Shown here one piece after another: positions 29,429-37,679 of a DNA stretch of 64,000 nucleotides; within the stretch, counting starts at the first letter, position 1, and the number at the start of each line of letters is the position of its first letter. Both the position numbers and the translations under genes were made by a program. A model generated the notes under the pieces. It was given only the letters and a program-made list of their open reading frames with translations. It ran no database searches and was not told the DNA's origin. The DNA is from Pacificimonas aurantium (GTDB lineage Bacteria > Pseudomonadota > Alphaproteobacteria > Sphingomonadales > Sphingomonadaceae), in NCBI RefSeq assembly GCF_020092905.1, contig NZ_JAGSGB010000002.1, forward strand, positions 310,001 through 374,000, read 5' to 3'.

Positions 29429-31066
29429 TCAGTCCTCGCTCTTTGCAGCGGATTTTTTGGCCAGAGCCTTCTTTGCAGCCGGTTTTTTTGCCGCAGCCTT
29501 CTTGGCCGCCGGCTTCTTGGCGGTAGACTTCTTGGCAGCTGCCGTGTCCTCGTCACCAGTCTTGGCAGCGGGCTTCTTCGCAGCCGCCTTCTTGGCTGGA
29601 GCCTTCTTGGCAGCTGCCGTGTCCTCGTCACCAGTCTTGGCAGCGGGCTTCTTCGCCGCAGGCTTTTTGGCGGTGGTTTTCTTGGCCGGGGCCTTTTTCG
29701 CGGCCGGCTTTTTGGCGGGCGCCGGTTTCGCTTCGGGGCTTTCGTCCTCGTCCTCGATGGCGGCTTCGAGGTCGGCGCGTGTCACCTTCCGCTCGGTCGT
29801 CTCGGCATCGGCGAGCAGCGCGTCGACGACCTTGTCCTCGAACAGTGGCGCACGAAGCTGAGCGGCGGCCATCGGGTTTTTCTGAAAATATTCCATGACC
29901 TGCTGCTGCTGGCCCGGATATTTCTGAGCTTCCTGCAGGACCAGCTGCTGCATTTCCTGCTGAGTGACTTCGACACCCTTTTCACGGCCGATTTCCGACA
30001 GCAACAGGCCGAGACGCACGCGGCGCTCCGCAATGCGGCGATAATCGTCGCGGTCCGCTTCGATTTCCTCTTTCGCGGCCTCTGGGTCTTCCGCGTGGCC
30101 CGCTTCATGTTCGAGCTGCTGCCAGATCGTATCGAATTCCTGATCGACCATGCTCGGCGGAACGTCGAAATCATAGCGCGCGGACAGCGTATCGAGCAGT
30201 TTCCGCTTCATATAGGTGCGCGAAAGGTTCTCCAGCTCTTGGTTCAGGTTCTGGCCGAGTATGTCCTTCAGCTGATCCAGGCCTTCGAGCCCGAGATTCT
30301 TGGCGAGATCATCATCCACCTTCGGCGTGACGGGCTTGCGAATCTCGGTCACGGTGACGTCGAACTCGGCCTCGCGGCCGCGCAGATAAGCGGTGGGATA
30401 GTCTTCGGGGAACGTAACCTTCACGGTCTTCTGATCGTTCGCCTTTGCGCCTTCCAGCTGGTCCTCGAAGCCTGGAATGAGACGGCCGGAGCCGAGCTCT
30501 ACCGGGAGACCTTCGCCGGTTCCGCCCTCGAATTCCTCGCCATCGACCTTTCCGACGAAATCCATGACGACCGTATCGCCCTCTTTCGCCTTGTAGGTCT
30601 TAGCGGCTGCCTCGGTCGACTTCTGCTGCTCGGCAAACTTCTCGAGTGCCTCGTTCAGCTCTTCATCGCCTGCTTCGACAGTCAGCTTTTCAAGCTTGAT
30701 CGGCTCCATCTCGCCGACCTCGACCTGGGGAAGAACTTCCAGCTCCATGGCAAAGACGACGTCCTTGCCCTCACCGCTTTCCTTCAGGTCGACGGAGGGC
30801 TGCCCCGCCGGGCGCAGCTGCTTTTCGGACAGAACCTGCTGAACGCCTTCCTGGACGTACGTCTGCAACGCTTCGCCGTACAAAGCCTCACCATGCATCT
30901 TGCGAACGAGGTTCTTCGGCACCTTGCCGGGGCGGAAACCCGGCATGCGAATGTTCTTCGATACATTCGTCAGCTGAGCGTCGACCTTCGCCTCGATGGC
31001 GTCGGCCGGGATCGTCACGGTATAGGCGCGGGCCAGGCCCTCGTTCTTGGTTTCGTCGATGCGCAT
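29429..31066 (-). CDS. tig: trigger factor with long Lys/Ala-rich C-terminal tail
   Basis: This is a 545-residue ribosome-associated chaperone and prolyl isomerase. The N-terminal ribosome-binding loop GFRPGKVPKNLV, the FKBP-type PPIase domain (about 155-245, GDTVVMDFVGKVDGEEFEGG) and the C-terminal chaperone domain are all present. The ordinary protein ends near residue 440. Here about 105 further residues consist of PAAKKAPAKK-type repeats broken by two acidic TGDEDT blocks, resembling histone H1-like tails. The tail is encoded in frame and contains a perfect 54-bp direct repeat. The core function is certain; the tail's role is unknown. Confidence 0.95.
   Translation of the reverse strand: MRIDETKNEGLARAYTVTIPADAIEAKVDAQLTNVSKNIRMPGFRPGKVPKNLVRKMHGEALYGEALQTYVQEGVQQVLSEKQLRPAGQPSVDLKESGEGKDVVFAMELEVLPQVEVGEMEPIKLEKLTVEAGDEELNEALEKFAEQQKSTEAAAKTYKAKEGDTVVMDFVGKVDGEEFEGGTGEGLPVELGSGRLIPGFEDQLEGAKANDQKTVKVTFPEDYPTAYLRGREAEFDVTVTEIRKPVTPKVDDDLAKNLGLEGLDQLKDILGQNLNQELENLSRTYMKRKLLDTLSARYDFDVPPSMVDQEFDTIWQQLEHEAGHAEDPEAAKEEIEADRDDYRRIAERRVRLGLLLSEIGREKGVEVTQQEMQQLVLQEAQKYPGQQQQVMEYFQKNPMAAAQLRAPLFEDKVVDALLADAETTERKVTRADLEAAIEDEDESPEAKPAPAKKPAAKKAPAKKTTAKKPAAKKPAAKTGDEDTAAAKKAPAKKAAAKKPAAKTGDEDTAAAKKSTAKKPAAKKAAAKKPAAKKALAKKSAAKSED
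29528..29581. repeat. direct repeat copy 1 in tig tail (54 bp)
   Basis: This segment is identical to 29603-29656, with a 75-bp period (25 codons). It encodes the AKKPAAKTGDEDTAAAKK block of the trigger factor tail. The identity over 54 bp shows recent tandem duplication or repeat slippage. Confidence 0.9.
29603..29656. repeat. direct repeat copy 2 in tig tail (54 bp)
   Basis: Second copy of the 54-bp identical repeat, 75 bp from the first, inside the Lys/Ala-rich tail of trigger factor. Slippage here would change tail length in 25-residue steps without breaking the frame. Confidence 0.9.
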
Positions 31067-31116
31067 GGGTCTGAAACTGCTTTCTTATTCGTTCGCGTGC
31101 GGCGGGATCAGCGGTT

Positions 31117-31203
31117 TGGTGCGGGCGAAGGGACTTGAACCCCCACGTCCTTCCGGACACCAGAACCTAAATCTGGCGCGTCTACCAGTTCCGCCACGCC
31201 CGC
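31117..31203 (-). tRNA. tRNA-Leu (anticodon UAG)
   Basis: An 87-nt minus-strand cloverleaf with acceptor GCGGGCG/CGCCCGC, anticodon stem CCAGA/TCTGG and loop TTTAGGT giving UAG, a long class II variable arm, T-arm GGGGG/TCCCT-type with loop TTCAAG, and encoded CCA. It reads CUN codons. It lies upstream of tig on the same strand. Confidence 0.95.
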
Positions 31204-31275
31204 ATGAAAGGAGTGGCGGGCGGTATAGGGACGACGCCCGCAGGGCGCAAGACAGGCTCGTCAGTCTACCGCCGG

Positions 31276-32025
31276 CTAGCCGCTCCGGGCTGCCGCCACC
31301 AGGAATTCAACATTGCCTGCCGGGCCGGTAATCGGACTTGCGGTGACTCCGTCGACGAGCCAGCCCGAGGCCGAAAGCCAAGCGCACACCTCCTCCTGGA
31401 CGCGCCGATGGATGGCCGGATCGCGCACGACACCGCCCTTTCCGACCTCATGCGGTCCAGCCTCGAATTGCGGCTTGATGAGCGCCACGAGCTTGGCTGA
31501 CGGCGCCGCGAAGGACATCGGTGTCTCGAGTACCTTGGCGAGACCGATGAAGCTCGCATCGCAGACGATCATGTCTACCTGCTCGGGAATGTGTTCGGCG
31601 GTCAGGTGCCGTGCGTTAGTCTGCTCATGGACGATGACGCGCTCGTCCTGCCTCAGCTTCCAGGCAAGTTGGTTCGTCCCACTATCCACAGCGTAGACCT
31701 TCGCGGCGCCGCCGTTCAGCAAGACGTCGGTAAAGCCGCCAGTCGAACTGCCGACATCGATGCAGACGAGTCCAGTGGGGTCGACCGCGAAATGGCGAAG
31801 GGCGTGAGCGAGCTTCAACCCTCCCCGCGAGACCCAGGGATGATCCTTGCCCCGAACTTCCAGCGGCGCATCTGCGGCGAGCAGATCGCCGGCCTTCGCA
31901 ATCTTCCGCTCACCCGAGAACACGGAGCCCGCCATGATGAGCGCCTGCGCGCGGGTCCGGCTCTCCGCCAGCCCCCGTTCCGCGAGCAACTGGTCCACCC
32001 GTTTCTTCGCCGTTGAAGTCACCAA
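31276..32025 (-). CDS. tlyA: TlyA-family rRNA 2'-O-methyltransferase / hemolysin-like
   Basis: This 249-residue protein has an N-terminal S4 RNA-binding domain (KRVDQLLAERGLAESRTRAQALI) and an FtsJ-like SAM methyltransferase domain (CIDVGSSTGGFTDVLL, then KPQFEAGPHEVGKGGVVRD). TlyA proteins methylate rRNA cytidines at the 2'-hydroxyl; the hemolysin name is historical. It starts with TTG (or the GTG one codon later) behind AAGGA. It is divergent from the toxin-antitoxin pair with 22 nt between starts. It often follows dxs in bacteria; here the toxin-antitoxin genes separate the two. Confidence 0.93.
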   Translation of the reverse strand: MVTSTAKKRVDQLLAERGLAESRTRAQALIMAGSVFSGERKIAKAGDLLAADAPLEVRGKDHPWVSRGGLKLAHALRHFAVDPTGLVCIDVGSSTGGFTDVLLNGGAAKVYAVDSGTNQLAWKLRQDERVIVHEQTNARHLTAEHIPEQVDMIVCDASFIGLAKVLETPMSFAAPSAKLVALIKPQFEAGPHEVGKGGVVRDPAIHRRVQEEVCAWLSASGWLVDGVTASPITGPAGNVEFLVAAARSG

Positions 32026-32047
32026 GGAATTTCCTTACACAGTCGAC

Positions 32048-32260
32048 ATGATCTTGGGAAAGCTCACGTCCAAGGCCCAGACGACCATCCCGGCCGCTGT
32101 CCGCCGTGCACTGGACCTGCAGCCTGGCGACCTGATCGCCTACCGCATCGAAGCCGGTCAAGTCGTGATGACCAAGGCCGAGGATACTGGCGAAGACGAC
32201 ACTCTGTCGCTCTTCGCCGAATGGAGCGACGAAGCAGACCGGGCCTATGACGCACTATAA
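32048..32260 (+). CDS. AbrB/MazE-type antitoxin
   Basis: This 70-residue protein has an N-terminal SpoVT/AbrB DNA-binding swapped-hairpin (MILGKLTSKAQTTIPAAVRRALDL, PGDLIAYRIEAGQVVMTKA) and an acidic C-terminal tail (SLFAEWSDEADRAYDAL) of the kind that wraps the toxin. No good Shine-Dalgarno site precedes the ATG. It overlaps the toxin gene by 14 nt, antitoxin first, the classic type II order. It likely autorepresses the promoter it shares with tlyA, where a perfect AAGGAATTTCCTT palindrome lies at 32024-32036. Confidence 0.88.
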   Translation: MILGKLTSKAQTTIPAAVRRALDLQPGDLIAYRIEAGQVVMTKAEDTGEDDTLSLFAEWSDEADRAYDAL

Positions 32261-32579
32261 GCCCGGCGACGTCGTCCGCGTCCCGTTCCCCTACGCGACG
32301 ACGAACAGAAGCCGCTTTCGTCCCGCGCTCGTTATTTCGAAGCCTATCGGCATGCAGGCCTCGATGATCTGGGTCCTGATGATCACCAGTGCAAAGCGCC
32401 AACGCTGGCCGGGCGATATCGAGATCGACTACCGCGCAGCCGGTCTGCCTGTCGCGTCGCTGGTCCGCACGGCACGGATCGCCACCGTAGACACGGAAGC
32501 TCTTCTCCCGCTCGGAAAAGTACCTGCCGGCGAACTGGCCGCAATCCGCGGACGGATGCGGGCGGCGTTTTCGGTCTAG
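32247..32579 (+). CDS. PemK/MazF-type endoribonuclease toxin
   Basis: This 110-residue protein begins YKPGDVVRVPFPYATTNRSRFRPALVIS, the MazF/PemK beta-barrel opening, with the catalytic arginine expected in that region. It is followed by VLMITSAKRQRWPGDIEI and ends in a helix. Members cut mRNA at short motifs. It overlaps the antitoxin gene by 14 nt, so translation is coupled. It lies between two core genes, tlyA and dxs, and converges on dxs with 4 nt between stops, suggesting insertion into a conserved neighbourhood. Confidence 0.88.
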   Translation: MTHYKPGDVVRVPFPYATTNRSRFRPALVISKPIGMQASMIWVLMITSAKRQRWPGDIEIDYRAAGLPVASLVRTARIATVDTEALLPLGKVPAGELAAIRGRMRAAFSV

Positions 32580-32583
32580 GCTC

Positions 32584-34506
32584 CTAGGCGCGGGCTTCCT
32601 CGACCGCCACGCTGTTGTGACGTAGCGCCTCCAGCACTTTCGACACGATATGAGGGGCTGTGAGGCCTGCCTCCTCATATTGTTTTTCGGGCGCGTCCTG
32701 GTCCTGAAAGACATCGGGCAGCCGCATAGTGCGAATCTTCAGTCCGGCATCGGTCCAGCCCTCGTCCGAAGCCAGGGTCAGCACATGAGCACCTAGCCCC
32801 CCGATTGCCCCCTCTTCGAGAGTCAGCACGACTTCATGCGTCGCGGCGAGCTTGCGAATCAGTTCAGAATCGAGCGGCTTCGCAAAGCGCAGATCCGCTA
32901 CGGTCGTCGGCAAGCCCTTCGCCTCAAGCTCATCGGCCGCCTTCAAGGCCTCTCCCAACCTTGTACCGAGCGAGAGGATGGCGACTTTCGAGCCGTCGCG
33001 AACGACGCGGCCCTTGCCGATTTCAAGACGCTGCGGGGATGCCGGCAGTTCGAGCCCCTCGCCGCTGCCGCGGGGATAGCGGAACGCGATCGGCCCCTCG
33101 TCATAGGCCGCCGCCGTATGCACCATGTGCACAAGTTCGGCTTCGTCGGCCGCCGCCATGACCACCATGTTCGGCAGGGTGGTCAGGTAGGTGATGTCGA
33201 AACTGCCAGCGTGAGTCTGGCCGTCCGCTCCCACCAGGCCCGCCCGGTCGATGGCGAAACGAACCGGCAGGTTCTGGATCGCCACGTCGTGGACAACCTG
33301 GTCGAATGCACGCTGGAGAAAGGTGGAATAGATCGCCGCGAAGGGCTTCATGCCCTGGGCTGCGAGGCCGGCCGCGAAGGTTACACCGTGCTGTTCGGCG
33401 ATGCCGACATCGAACGCGCGGTCGGGGAAGGTCTCGGCGAATTTGTCAACGCCGGTTCCGCCCGGCATTGCCGCCGTAATCGCGCAGATTCGCTGGTCTC
33501 GCTCCGCCTCGGCAATCAGAGCCTTTGCAAACACGCTGGTGTAGCTAGGAGGCCCCGGCTTCTTCGGCGCCATTTCGCCAGATACGACGTCGAACTTCGA
33601 AACGCCATGATACTTATCAGCGCTCGCCTCTGCGGGCGCATAGCCATGACCTTTCTTCGTCACGACATGCACGAGAATGGGACCCTGTTCGGAATCTCTC
33701 ACATTCTCGAGTACGGGGATCAGATGCTCGAGATTGTGACCATCGATCGGCCCGACATAGTAAAAGCCCAATTCCTCGAACAGCGTCCCGCCCGTCGCGA
33801 GACCCCGGGCATATTCCTCCGCCTTGGAAGCGGCAGTGTAGAGGCGCTTGTTGAAGCGCGACGCGAATTTCTTGGCGAGGCTGCGAAGCCCCAGATACTC
33901 GCTGGAGGAGACCATCCGCGCCAGATAGGCGCTCAGCCCCCCGACCGGCGGCGCTATGGACATGTCGTTGTCGTTGAGGATGACGATAAGCCGATTGCCG
34001 GCCTGCTCGGCATTGTTCATGGCCTCATAGGCCATGCCGGCGGACATGGCGCCGTCTCCGATGACCGCAATCGCCCGGTCGGGCGCGCCGTTCAGCTTGT
34101 TTGCGACGGCAAAGCCCAGGGCCGCCGAAATCGACGTCGAACTGTGCGCCGCGCCGAAGGGATCATATTCGCTTTCGCTCCGCTTGGTGAACCCGCTTAG
34201 CCCGCCGCCCTGCCGAATAGTCCGCATTCGGTCGCGCCGCCCGGTCAGGATCTTGTGAGGATAAGCCTGGTGGCCGACATCCCAGATCAAGCGGTCGTCC
34301 GGCGTATTGAACACATAGTGAAGTGCGACGGTAAGCTCGACCACACCCAGACCCGCCCCGAGATGGCCGCCGGTCTGGCTGACGGCGTCGATCATCTCTG
34401 CGCGCACTTCATCGGCAAGCTGGCGCAGCGTCTCCGGTTCGAGCTTGCGCAGGTCGTACGGGGTGTCGACGGTATCGAGAAGCGGCGTTGCCGGCATGCC
34501 GGTCAT
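32584..34506 (-). CDS. dxs: 1-deoxy-D-xylulose-5-phosphate synthase
   Basis: This is a 640-residue transketolase-like enzyme, full length. The thiamine diphosphate/metal motif [15 protein letters not shown] begins at residue 150 and ends in NDN. The catalytic-region [11 protein letters not shown] and the C-terminal pyrimidine-binding domain ([27 protein letters not shown]) are intact. It condenses pyruvate and glyceraldehyde-3-phosphate to start the MEP isoprenoid pathway. A later ATG (MPATPLL) is a possible start. The 5' side has a small inverted repeat ACCGCT/AGCGGT at 34531-34548. Confidence 0.96.
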   Translation of the reverse strand: MTGMPATPLLDTVDTPYDLRKLEPETLRQLADEVRAEMIDAVSQTGGHLGAGLGVVELTVALHYVFNTPDDRLIWDVGHQAYPHKILTGRRDRMRTIRQGGGLSGFTKRSESEYDPFGAAHSSTSISAALGFAVANKLNGAPDRAIAVIGDGAMSAGMAYEAMNNAEQAGNRLIVILNDNDMSIAPPVGGLSAYLARMVSSSEYLGLRSLAKKFASRFNKRLYTAASKAEEYARGLATGGTLFEELGFYYVGPIDGHNLEHLIPVLENVRDSEQGPILVHVVTKKGHGYAPAEASADKYHGVSKFDVVSGEMAPKKPGPPSYTSVFAKALIAEAERDQRICAITAAMPGGTGVDKFAETFPDRAFDVGIAEQHGVTFAAGLAAQGMKPFAAIYSTFLQRAFDQVVHDVAIQNLPVRFAIDRAGLVGADGQTHAGSFDITYLTTLPNMVVMAAADEAELVHMVHTAAAYDEGPIAFRYPRGSGEGLELPASPQRLEIGKGRVVRDGSKVAILSLGTRLGEALKAADELEAKGLPTTVADLRFAKPLDSELIRKLAATHEVVLTLEEGAIGGLGAHVLTLASDEGWTDAGLKIRTMRLPDVFQDQDAPEKQYEEAGLTAPHIVSKVLEALRHNSVAVEEARA

Positions 34507-34609
34507 TGGATCCCCAGGAAACTATATTGAACCGCTGGCTTTAGCGGTGAAGCGCAGCGGTGTCGAATGGCTCGATTGTCTCACCGGCTGTGACGGCCGT
34601 TGTCCGGTC

Positions 34610-35077
34610 TCAGGCAGCTTCCGCCGCTGAACAGGCCCTGCAGACCCCGCGAACCTCCATGACAGGTTCGAGGGGCTGGAAGCCCAGTCGTTCCGCGCGA
34701 TTCCGCATATCTTCCGCCAGGTCGTCATCGTCGAAATGCGTAATCCCGCCGCACTCCTTGCAGATCAGGAAGATGCAGTCGTGACGGCATTCGGGATGCC
34801 GGTTGGCCACATAGGCGTTTTCGGTCTCGACCCGTTTGGCGACGTTACTGTCCACGAACAGGTCGAGGATGCGGTAGATGCTGTTGGGGGCAACGCGCTT
34901 GCCGCGACGCTGCGACACCGCGTCGGCGATGTCGTAAGCGCTGGCGGGCCCGTCCATGGACGCCAGGACCGAAAAGACCGTAGCGCGCATCTCCGTCCAG
35001 CGTTCGCCGCGTTCCGAAAGCGCCCGCTCGGCGGCACCGGCGAGAGCTTCACCTTCATATTCGCGATGTTTGACCAT
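34610..35077 (-). CDS. zur: Fur-family regulator, Zur-like
   Basis: This 155-residue Fur-family protein has an N-terminal winged HTH (APNSIYRILDLFVDSNVAKRVE) and metal sites: HPECRHDC with His94, Cys97, His99 and Cys101; CKEC with Cys106/Cys109; and CRAC with Cys146/Cys149. Two CxxC pairs make the structural zinc site. The HPECRHDCIFLICKECG run is characteristic of Zur rather than Fur or PerR. Next upstream is a MerC-like gene with a palindrome at its promoter, fitting a metal-responsive unit. Zur rather than another Fur subtype is inferred from motifs. Confidence 0.82.
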   Translation of the reverse strand: MVKHREYEGEALAGAAERALSERGERWTEMRATVFSVLASMDGPASAYDIADAVSQRRGKRVAPNSIYRILDLFVDSNVAKRVETENAYVANRHPECRHDCIFLICKECGGITHFDDDDLAEDMRNRAERLGFQPLEPVMEVRGVCRACSAAEAA

Positions 35078-35147
35078 GACGGGAATATCGCCCCCGCGTC
35101 CGACGCGCGCAAGTCGGAGCGCGAATTCGGAGATCAGAAGATGCTGG

Positions 35148-35519
35148 TCAGCGCGCCTGGCGTGCCCATTTCATGTTGAGCGCATGCGCGATGGCGACAA
35201 GAACGACACCCAGGATGGTCAGGGCAATTTCCCGCCCGCCGTGAACGGACATCAGGGCGGCCGTCATTGCCCCCAATCCGAAACAGCCCAGAGCGACGGC
35301 CTGCCAGCGGCCATGGCTGAGGGCACCGCCAACCAGACCGGCGGCCGCGAGCGGCAGGGCCACCAAGAGACCTATCTGATGCACGTCGTGTCCCCAGAAA
35401 GCCGTTCCCGACACAGACAGCACGGCAATCAGCACCGCCCCTGCCAGGCAGTGGAGCAGGCAAAGGCCGCTAAGTCCGATCGCGATACGATCGATAAGGG
35501 GAGAGAGGCGACGCGGCAT
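35148..35519 (-). CDS. MerC-domain membrane protein
   Basis: This 123-residue protein has four hydrophobic helices. The first contains GLCLLHC (Cys20, His23, Cys24), the metal-ligand-like motif of MerC proteins, and a later ALSHG segment fits the family. Mercury transport is unlikely without a mer operon; a zinc-related role under the neighbouring Zur-like regulator is plausible. It lies 70 nt upstream of the regulator on the same strand, and a palindromic candidate operator lies 6 nt before its start. Confidence 0.82.
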   Translation of the reverse strand: MPRRLSPLIDRIAIGLSGLCLLHCLAGAVLIAVLSVSGTAFWGHDVHQIGLLVALPLAAAGLVGGALSHGRWQAVALGCFGLGAMTAALMSVHGGREIALTILGVVLVAIAHALNMKWARQAR

Positions 35520-35525
35520 TGATGA

Positions 35526-35543
35526 TGATATAAGGTTACATCA
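35526..35543. promoter_or_regulatory. candidate Zur operator between merC-like and ctaA
   Basis: TGATATAAGGTTACATCA is an 18-bp imperfect palindrome with 8-bp arms matching at 7 of 8 positions. It lies 7-24 nt upstream of the merC-like start, where it would block transcription, and about 80 nt from ctaA. AT-rich dyads of this kind fit Fur-family sites. Binding is inferred. Confidence 0.45.
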
Positions 35544-35624
35544 CTCGCATCGCAACCCGGCCGCGACAAATTTCGCATCTCGCCTGCATGGCCAGAAGCG
35601 CTGCTAACGAGTATTCCGCGGCCC

Positions 35625-36683
35625 ATGAGCTTTCCTGCGAAATCTGCGCCCCGCCCCGCCCCCGTGGCCGGATGGCTGTCGGCCGTGGCGGCCCTGATCG
35701 TTCTGATGGTCGTGGTTGGCGGCATCACCAGGCTGACCGAAAGCGGCCTTTCCATTGTCGAATGGAAGCCCGTGAGCGGCACTTTACCGCCCCTCAGCGA
35801 ACAGGCGTGGCACGACGAGTTCGCCGCGTATCAGACCTCGCCCGAATATCAGCAGATCAACCGCGGCATGAGCCTCTCCGAATATAAGAACATCTATTTC
35901 TGGGAGTGGCTGCACCGTCTGATCGGGCGACTGATCGGGGTTGCCTTCGCGTTGCCGTTGATCTGGTTCTGGGCGAAGGGTGCGATCCCTCGCGGATACA
36001 AGCCTCGCCTCGTTGCCCTGCTTGGCCTCGGCGCCCTGCAGGGCGTGATCGGCTGGTGGATGGTGACGTCGGGCCTCGCCCAGGAACCGGCCGTCAGCCA
36101 TGTGAGGCTGGCCGTACACCTCAACCTAGCGCTCCTGATCATCGCGCTGCTCGTCTGGACCGCGGCGGATATGCTGAGAGGACCGGCACGGATATCGGGC
36201 TTCGGCTGGGCAGCGGCGGCAGTGCTTTTCGTCCAGCTCGTCTATGGTGCCTTCGTGGCGGGCCTGGACGCTGGCTATGCCTATGCGGAATGGCCGGCCA
36301 TGGGCGGCGGATTGTTGCCTGCCTATGTTGGCTGGCTCGAACCGGTGTGGCGCAACTTCGTCGACAACCCGACTATCGTTCAGTTCTTCCACCGCTGGTG
36401 GGCCTTCGTCGCCTTCGCAATGCTGATCGCTCTGGGGGTGAAGGCGATGAAGCTGGGATCGAGGCGAACGCCGATCGCGCTTCACCTTCTTGTTACGCTG
36501 CAGGTGGTTTTAGGAATCGCGACGCTGATTTCCGGCGTGGAGATCTGGATCGCCGCAGCCCATCAGGGCGTCGCCGCTCTGATCGTCTGGTGCACCGCGG
36601 CCTGCATCCACCGGATCGGCGAACCGGCAGCGAAGAGCGAGAATGCTGAGGCGATCCGCCAGTCGCAGGGGCAGCCGGCATGA
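35625..36683 (+). CDS. ctaA: heme A synthase (COX15/CtaA family)
   Basis: This 352-residue protein has eight predicted helices. The four conserved histidine positions are visible: EWLHRLIGR, VHLNL (with HVRLAVHL), FFHRWWAF and AAHQGVAAL. The start GGITRLTESGLSIVEWKP is diagnostic. It oxidises haem O to haem A for cytochrome c oxidase. The oxidase subunits and ctaB are not in the window. It overlaps the DUF2237 gene by 4 nt and is divergent from the merC-like gene. Confidence 0.95.
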   Translation: MSFPAKSAPRPAPVAGWLSAVAALIVLMVVVGGITRLTESGLSIVEWKPVSGTLPPLSEQAWHDEFAAYQTSPEYQQINRGMSLSEYKNIYFWEWLHRLIGRLIGVAFALPLIWFWAKGAIPRGYKPRLVALLGLGALQGVIGWWMVTSGLAQEPAVSHVRLAVHLNLALLIIALLVWTAADMLRGPARISGFGWAAAAVLFVQLVYGAFVAGLDAGYAYAEWPAMGGGLLPAYVGWLEPVWRNFVDNPTIVQFFHRWWAFVAFAMLIALGVKAMKLGSRRTPIALHLLVTLQVVLGIATLISGVEIWIAAAHQGVAALIVWCTAACIHRIGEPAAKSENAEAIRQSQGQPA

Positions 36684-37057
36684 GCGACGCGCGCAATATA
36701 CTCGGCACGAAACTCGCGGACTGCAGCCATGATCCGGTCACGGGCTGGCGCCGAGACGGCTGCTGCGCGTCGACGCCCGACGATACCGGAAATCACTCGG
36801 TATGCGCGGTCATGACAGAGGACTTCCTGTTCTTCTCGAAGGCCGCGGGAAACGACCTGTCGACGCCGCGTCCGGAATTCATGTTTCCCGGATTGAAGCC
36901 CGGCGATCGCTGGTGCGTGTGCGCGGCGCGCTGGGAAGAGGCGCGGGTCGGCGGCGCCGCTCCGCTGGTCGTTCTGGAGGCCACGCACGAGCGTGCTCTG
37001 GAGGTACTCGCACTGGGGCACTTGCAGGCGCACGCCTATAACGGCGAGAGCGCATAG
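36680..37057 (+). CDS. DUF2237 family protein
   Basis: This 125-residue cysteine-rich protein carries the family core ARNILGTKLADCSHDPVTGWRRDGCC, CAVMTEDFLFFSK, LKPGDRWCVCAARWEEA and APLVVLEATHERAL. Function is not known. The conserved cysteines and histidine could bind metal. It starts inside the ctaA stop (ATGA overlap), so it is co-translated with ctaA. Confidence 0.88.
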   Translation: MSDARNILGTKLADCSHDPVTGWRRDGCCASTPDDTGNHSVCAVMTEDFLFFSKAAGNDLSTPRPEFMFPGLKPGDRWCVCAARWEEARVGGAAPLVVLEATHERALEVLALGHLQAHAYNGESA

Positions 37058-37094
37058 GGTAATATTTTACCACACGCCCAAACCCCCAAAAGCC

Positions 37095-37123
37095 TTGACG
37101 AATTTTGGCGGCAAGCGCATATG
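37095..37123 (+). promoter_or_regulatory. promoter of rplM-rpsI
   Basis: TTGACG at 37095-37100 and CATATG at 37118-37123 with a 17-nt spacer give a near-consensus sigma-70 promoter about 75 nt upstream of the rplM ATG. Confidence 0.55.
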
Positions 37124-37135
37124 CCGCGCAACAAA

Positions 37136-37178
37136 GCGGGTGGCCCAGCGTCTGGCTGGCCGGCCCGCCTTTTGTTTT
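37136..37178 (+). terminator. terminator-like hairpin in the rplM leader
   Basis: The arms GCGGGTGGCC (37136-37145) and GGCCGGCCCGC (37158-37168) pair with one bulge and one wobble around a 12-nt loop. CTTTTGTTTT follows. It lies between the promoter and the ribosome site of rplM, so it is placed to act as an attenuator or autoregulatory leader rather than an ordinary end. Confidence 0.5.
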
Positions 37179-37203
37179 CAGACACTTCCGATGGACCTGA
37201 ATT

Positions 37204-37677
37204 ATGTACACCAAGACGACCACGTCGCTGAAGGCGAGTGAGATCGAGAAGAAATGGGTGCTGATCGATGCCGAGGGGCTCGTGGTCGGTCGCCTGGCCT
37301 CGGTGATCGCCAACCGCCTGCGTGGCAAGCACAAGGCCGGCTACACGCCGCACCTCGACTGCGGTGACAATGTCATTGTCATCAATGCGGACAAGGTTCG
37401 TTTCACGGGCAAGAAGATGACCGACAAGGTCTACTACCGCCACACCGGATATCCCGGCGGGATCAAGTCCACGACGCCTGCCAAGGTGCTGGAGGGCAAG
37501 TTCCCAGAGCGCGTCCTGACCAAGGCCGTGGAGCGTATGATCCCCAAGGGTCCGCTTGGCCGTCAGCAGATGAAGAACCTGCGCGTCTTTGCCGGCGCCG
37601 AGCATCCGCATGAAGCGCAGAACCCGGAAACGCTCGATGTCGCGGGCATGAACCGCAAGAACAAGGTGGCGAGGTAA
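37204..37677 (+). CDS. rplM: 50S ribosomal protein L13
   Basis: This 157-residue protein matches L13 over its length: [18 protein letters not shown], the [17 protein letters not shown] region, [10 protein letters not shown] and [19 protein letters not shown]. It is an early assembly protein of the large subunit. It is followed 2 nt later by rpsI, the usual operon. A 5' leader hairpin may control it. Confidence 0.97.
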   Translation: MYTKTTTSLKASEIEKKWVLIDAEGLVVGRLASVIANRLRGKHKAGYTPHLDCGDNVIVINADKVRFTGKKMTDKVYYRHTGYPGGIKSTTPAKVLEGKFPERVLTKAVERMIPKGPLGRQQMKNLRVFAGAEHPHEAQNPETLDVAGMNRKNKVAR

Positions 37678-37679
37678 AC

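Noticed and set aside
34531-34548. ACCGCT/AGCGGT hairpin upstream of dxs
   Set aside because: A 6-bp stem with a 6-nt loop is too weak to call a regulator or terminator by itself.
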